A stretch of DNA of 44,981 nucleotides. Source: Streptococcus suis. Its GTDB lineage: Bacteria; Bacillota; Bacilli; Lactobacillales; Streptococcaceae. The notes under the pieces are model-generated. The model worked only from the letters and a program-made list of their open reading frames with translations. It searched no databases and was not told where the DNA came from. This document shows positions 42,760-44,981 of the stretch, piece by piece. How positions within the stretch are numbered: position 1 is the stretch's first letter; each line of letters starts with the position of its first letter. The stretch covers positions 1 to 44,981 of the forward strand of contig JAKTNK010000005.1 in the NCBI GenBank assembly GCA_029593465.1, given 5' to 3'. Position numbers and translations under genes: made by a program.

Positions 42760-43155
42760 GATAACAATCGCCCTATTCCAGTTCCTTTGTCTATACTTGA
42801 AGAACTTTGAGATTTTCACAATGAAATGAACGAGTATCTTAAATTACACAATAGACCTGAAACAAAACTGATTTTTCCAACCATCTACGGTAATTATATG
42901 TGTGATAGAAACGAGCGTACAACCCTTAAAAAGCGCTTATCGGCTCTTGACTTGCCAAACTATGGTTTTCATCTATTTCGGCATACGCACGCATCTATGA
43001 TGTTAAATGCAGGTGCTGATATAAAGGAAGTCCAAGTAAGATTAGGACATAAATCAATTAAGACCACAGTGGACACATATGCAGATCTAGCACCCACAAG
43101 AAAATAGAATGCGGTCAATATTTATCTTGAAAAAATGGCACAACTTGCAAGCTAA
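42760..43155 (+). pseudogene. Tyrosine integrase, C-terminal relic
   Basis: The frame reads NRPIPVPLSILEEL, then an in-frame TGA near 42808, then DFHNEMNEYLK and on to the catalytic core: FHLFRHTHASMMLNAGADIK (R-H-x-x-H box), LGHKSIKTTVDTYADLAPTR with the nucleophile Tyr, a second stop TAG at 43105, and the tail NAVNIYLEKMAQLAS. Only the C-terminal half is present, with two stop codons, so it is inactive. It lies directly behind cadX, suggesting the cad genes came with an integrative element whose remainder is lost. Confidence 0.82.
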
Positions 43156-43426
43156 TTCAATGACTACCTTTTTGACTACCTTTCATTATCAAATTTTAAC
43201 TAACTATCTATAAACATTGTTAAATCAACATTTTCTCCATTATAAAATAATATCTTTGTACTCTTACTGAGGTGAAATAAAACAAACTATAAAAGCTGTA
43301 TTACACCCTAAACATTATTGGGGTGTTTTTCTATATAAACTAAAAATCTACCAGAAGCAGCAATAAATATAATATAAACCTTTCCAGACTCAGTGAAAGA
43401 AGACTGTAAATTTTGAACAATACAAA
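43156..43426. other. Intergenic stretch between integrase relic and surface protein gene
   Basis: About 270 bases with no gene. AATGACTACCTTTTTGACTACC just after the integrase relic could be an attachment-site relic, but no second copy was seen. A plus-strand terminator lies at 43303-43331. Confidence 0.4.
43303..43331 (+). terminator. Plus-strand terminator
   Basis: ACACCC (43303-43308) pairs with GGGTGT (43321-43326), followed by a T run. It would stop read-through from the cad/integrase region. Confidence 0.7.
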
Positions 43427-43453
43427 AAAGGCATTCTCAACGAGAATACCTTT
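43427..43453 (-). terminator. Terminator of the LPXTG protein gene
   Basis: AAAGGCATTCTC (43427-43438) pairs with GAGAATACCTTT (43442-43453); on the minus strand it ends in TTTTTT. It lies 12 bases past the surface-protein stop. Confidence 0.85.
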
Positions 43454-43464
43454 ATTTTTGAACA

Positions 43465-44981
43465 TTAAGCTTTGTTCTTACCTTTACGGCGAAGGAATCC
43501 TGCCAAAGCAAGACCTGCTGCACCAAGAACAGACAATGTTAGACCAGCCATCTCACCTGTGCTTGGTAATTCTGCTTTGTCGTCTTTAGCTTTATCAGCT
43601 GCTTTGTCATCTTTAGCTTTATCAGCTGCTTTGTCGTCTTTAGCTTTATCAGCTGCTTTGTCATCTTTAGCTTTATCAGCTGCTTTGTCGTCTTTAGCTT
43701 TATCAGCTGCTTTGTCGTCTTTAGCTTTATCAGCTGCTTTGTCATCTTTAGCTTTATCAGCTGCTTTGTCATCTTTAGCTTTATCAGCTGCTTTGTCATC
43801 TTTAGCTTTATCAGCTGCTTTGTCGTCTTTAGCTTTATCAGCTGCTTTGTCATCTTTAGCTTTATCAGCTGCTTTGTCGTCTTTAGCTTTATCAGCTGCT
43901 TTGTCGTCTTTAGCTTTATCAGCTGCTTTGTCATCTTTAGCTTTATCAGCTGCTTTGTCATCTTTAGCTTTATCAGCTGCTTTGTCATCTTTAGCTTTAT
44001 CAGCTGCTTTGTCGTCTTTAGCTTTATCAGCTGCTTTGTCATCTTTAGCTTTATCAGCATCTTCTTTTAGACCAGCAAAGTTGTAGTAGTAAGTGTTGCC
44101 ATCGATGAAGACTTCGCTGTGCTCACCTTTTTCTGCAACGTAGCTATCTGCCAAGTCTTTAGCAATAGCATCCATATAAGAAGCTGTCACATCGTTGTAC
44201 TTGTAAACTACTTGTGTGAAGTCTGCAAAGTTTAGAACAAGTGTGTAGTCACCAGTTGCTTCTTCAACTTTTGGCTCTTCTTTCAAACCTTCAAATGTGA
44301 AGACATAAACGTTGTTTGGATAAACGTCATATTTGAAATCACCATACTTATCTTTGTTCAACTCAGCAGCTTGTAAAGCTCCTTCGATGAACTCTTGATA
44401 AGTAACGTCTGTGTAAACAATTTCACCAAATTGTTTTCCACTAGCATCGTTGTAGATAACTTTGAATTCTTCCTTAGCTGCTTCGTCAGCTTTTGGTGCT
44501 TCTTTCAAACCTGCAAATGTGAATACATAAGTGTTGCTTGTAGCATCAACATCATAAGTATAGTCACCGTAGCTAGCTTTTGAAGCATCTGCTGATGCTA
44601 AAGCATTCACGATGAAGTCATCGTAAGAAACTGATTTGTACTCGTGTGTTTGCTCTGAACCGTTTGGCAATTTGTAAACAACTTTGAAGTCTTCTTTCGC
44701 TGCTGTAGGTTCTGCTTTTGGTGCTTCTGCTAAGCCTTTGAAAGTGAATACATAAGTGTTGCTTGAAGCATCAACATCATAAGTATAGTCACCGTAGCTA
44801 GCTTTTGAAGCATCTGCTGATGCTAAAGCATTCACGATGAAGTCATCGTAAGAAACTGATTTGTACTCTTGTGTTTGCTCTGAACCGTTTGGCAATTTGT
44901 AAACAACTTTGAAGTCTTCTTTCGCTGCTGTAGGTTCTGCTTTTGGTGCTTCTGCTAAGCCTTTGAAAGTGAATACATGTG
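43465..44981 (-). CDS. LPXTG surface protein with protein L-like domains (5' end outside window)
   Basis: The frame is open through the window edge, so start and signal peptide are not seen; at least 505 codons are visible. From the edge inward come the end of one domain, then four domains of about 70-75 residues. Two of these are nearly identical at DNA level (225-bp period); in the most edge-ward complete one, FKVVYKLPNGSEQTQEYKSV leads to SKASYGDYTYDVD and YVFTFKGL. The pattern NGS-x-QT, G-[ED]-YT-x-DV, FAG resembles the B1 immunoglobulin light-chain-binding fold of protein L. Next are 18 tandem copies of KDDKAADKA, LPSTG, a hydrophobic span and the tail RRKGKNKA. Sortase A should link it to the wall; the repeat spans the wall. 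Host ligand unknown; immunoglobulin binding is inferred from domain likeness only. Confidence 0.88.
   Translation of the reverse strand, partial: HVFTFKGLAEAPKAEPTAAKEDFKVVYKLPNGSEQTQEYKSVSYDDFIVNALASADASKASYGDYTYDVDASSNTYVFTFKGLAEAPKAEPTAAKEDFKVVYKLPNGSEQTHEYKSVSYDDFIVNALASADASKASYGDYTYDVDATSNTYVFTFAGLKEAPKADEAAKEEFKVIYNDASGKQFGEIVYTDVTYQEFIEGALQAAELNKDKYGDFKYDVYPNNVYVFTFEGLKEEPKVEEATGDYTLVLNFADFTQVVYKYNDVTASYMDAIAKDLADSYVAEKGEHSEVFIDGNTYYYNFAGLKEDADKAKDDKAADKAKDDKAADKAKDDKAADKAKDDKAADKAKDDKAADKAKDDKAADKAKDDKAADKAKDDKAADKAKDDKAADKAKDDKAADKAKDDKAADKAKDDKAADKAKDDKAADKAKDDKAADKAKDDKAADKAKDDKAADKAKDDKAADKAKDDKAELPSTGEMAGLTLSVLGAAGLALAGFLRRKGKNKA
43574..44059 (-). repeat. 18 x 27-bp tandem repeat encoding KDDKAADKA
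   Basis: Exactly 18 units of 27 bp, from 43574 to 44059, encode KDDKAADKA. The only variable base within most units is a GAC/GAT choice in one Asp codon. The order of this marker along the plus strand (g = GAC, a = GAT) is gagaggaaagaggaaaga, in which a seven-unit block (gaggaaa) occurs twice in a row. The array therefore grew by a 189-bp block duplication. Copy number likely varies among strains without breaking the frame. Confidence 0.95.
44521..44970 (-). repeat. Two near-identical 225-bp domain repeats
   Basis: The same bases recur at 44521, 44746 and 44971 (period 225). Each unit encodes one protein L-like domain, with only a few differences such as Gln/His after EQT and Ala/Ser after DVD. 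The next domain inward (from about 44299) is clearly related but diverged, so the outer repeats expanded recently. Confidence 0.9.

Noticed and set aside
128-43155. The N-terminal integrase fragment (128-634) and the C-terminal fragment (42760-43155) as the two ends of one element spanning the window
   Set aside because: Core chromosomal genes fill the space between, the fragments lie on opposite strands, and the first one is cut by an IS6 end; separate events are more likely.
43574-44059. CRISPR array
   Set aside because: The 27-bp units are directly adjacent with no unique spacers and are in frame in a surface protein.
43472-44086. 204-codon plus-strand frame of repeated ALSSLALSA and a 173-codon minus-strand frame of repeated KQLIKLKM across the same region
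   Set aside because: Both are other-frame readings of the 27-bp repeat array in the LPXTG gene; they have no ribosome site and no independent support.
1-44981. tRNA or rRNA genes
   Set aside because: No cloverleaf with a CCA-side acceptor or rRNA-like sequence was noticed in the gaps between genes; the gaps hold terminators and promoters.

Overview
The window is low-GC Firmicute chromosome, almost certainly a Streptococcus of the pyogenic group (S. dysgalactiae, S. canis or S. pyogenes-like). The reasons are AGGAGG-type ribosome sites, an LPSTG sortase signal, the gene set mutS-mutL-ruvA-tag-cinA-recA-spx, a SigX (competence) box before cinA, hisS/aspS next to rpmF-rpmG, and Sil/Blp-type bacteriocin promoters. 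The species is inferred from general knowledge of these gene orders; no search was run.

Region by region. (1) 1-6440, accessory and mostly minus strand: a tyrosine-integrase stump cut by an IS6-type end, a MntA/HepT toxin-antitoxin pair, an XRE regulator, a double-glycine peptide with a CPBP (CAAX) protease, an IS3 relic, and a Blp/Sil-type bacteriocin cluster with several small membrane (immunity-like) proteins, one frameshifted and some decayed. Two promoters here carry 21-bp-period direct repeats typical of SilA/BlpR/ComE regulators, but no such regulator is recognisable beside them. (2) 6440-17240, mainly plus strand: rlmA, two separate TetR/YhgE-type membrane protein pairs with visible dyad operators, pgi, and the acetylated-lysine-pathway genes dapH and an N-acetyl-diaminopimelate deacetylase. 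(3) 17240-34010: spx, recA, cinA, tag, ruvA, mutL, mutS, argR, argS, a membrane XRE protein, an Ohr-type peroxidase, two YitT paralogues and aspS. This is core DNA repair, competence and tRNA charging. (4) 34140-39190: an insert between aspS and hisS. On the minus strand it holds a 20-codon peptide gene, an attenuator-like hairpin, a MccB-like ThiF/E1 adenylating enzyme with an N-terminal peptide-binding-like domain, and an ABC-2 transporter. Divergently on the plus strand it holds a LytTR response regulator and an AgrC/ComD-like sensor kinase. (5) 39350-44981: hisS, rpmF, rpmG, a 99-bp MITE, cadD-cadX cadmium resistance, an integrase C-terminal relic, and the 3' part of a large LPXTG surface protein with protein L-like domains and an 18-copy nine-residue wall-spanning repeat.

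The best candidate for an undescribed system is region 4. It has the layout of a quorum-regulated, E1-enzyme-modified ribosomal peptide (microcin C7/pantocin-like enzymology) with its own exporter or immunity ABC pair and its own two-component system. The second candidate is the XRE / double-glycine peptide / CPBP protease unit at 1.6-3.2 kb. Both functions are inferences from gene content and motifs.
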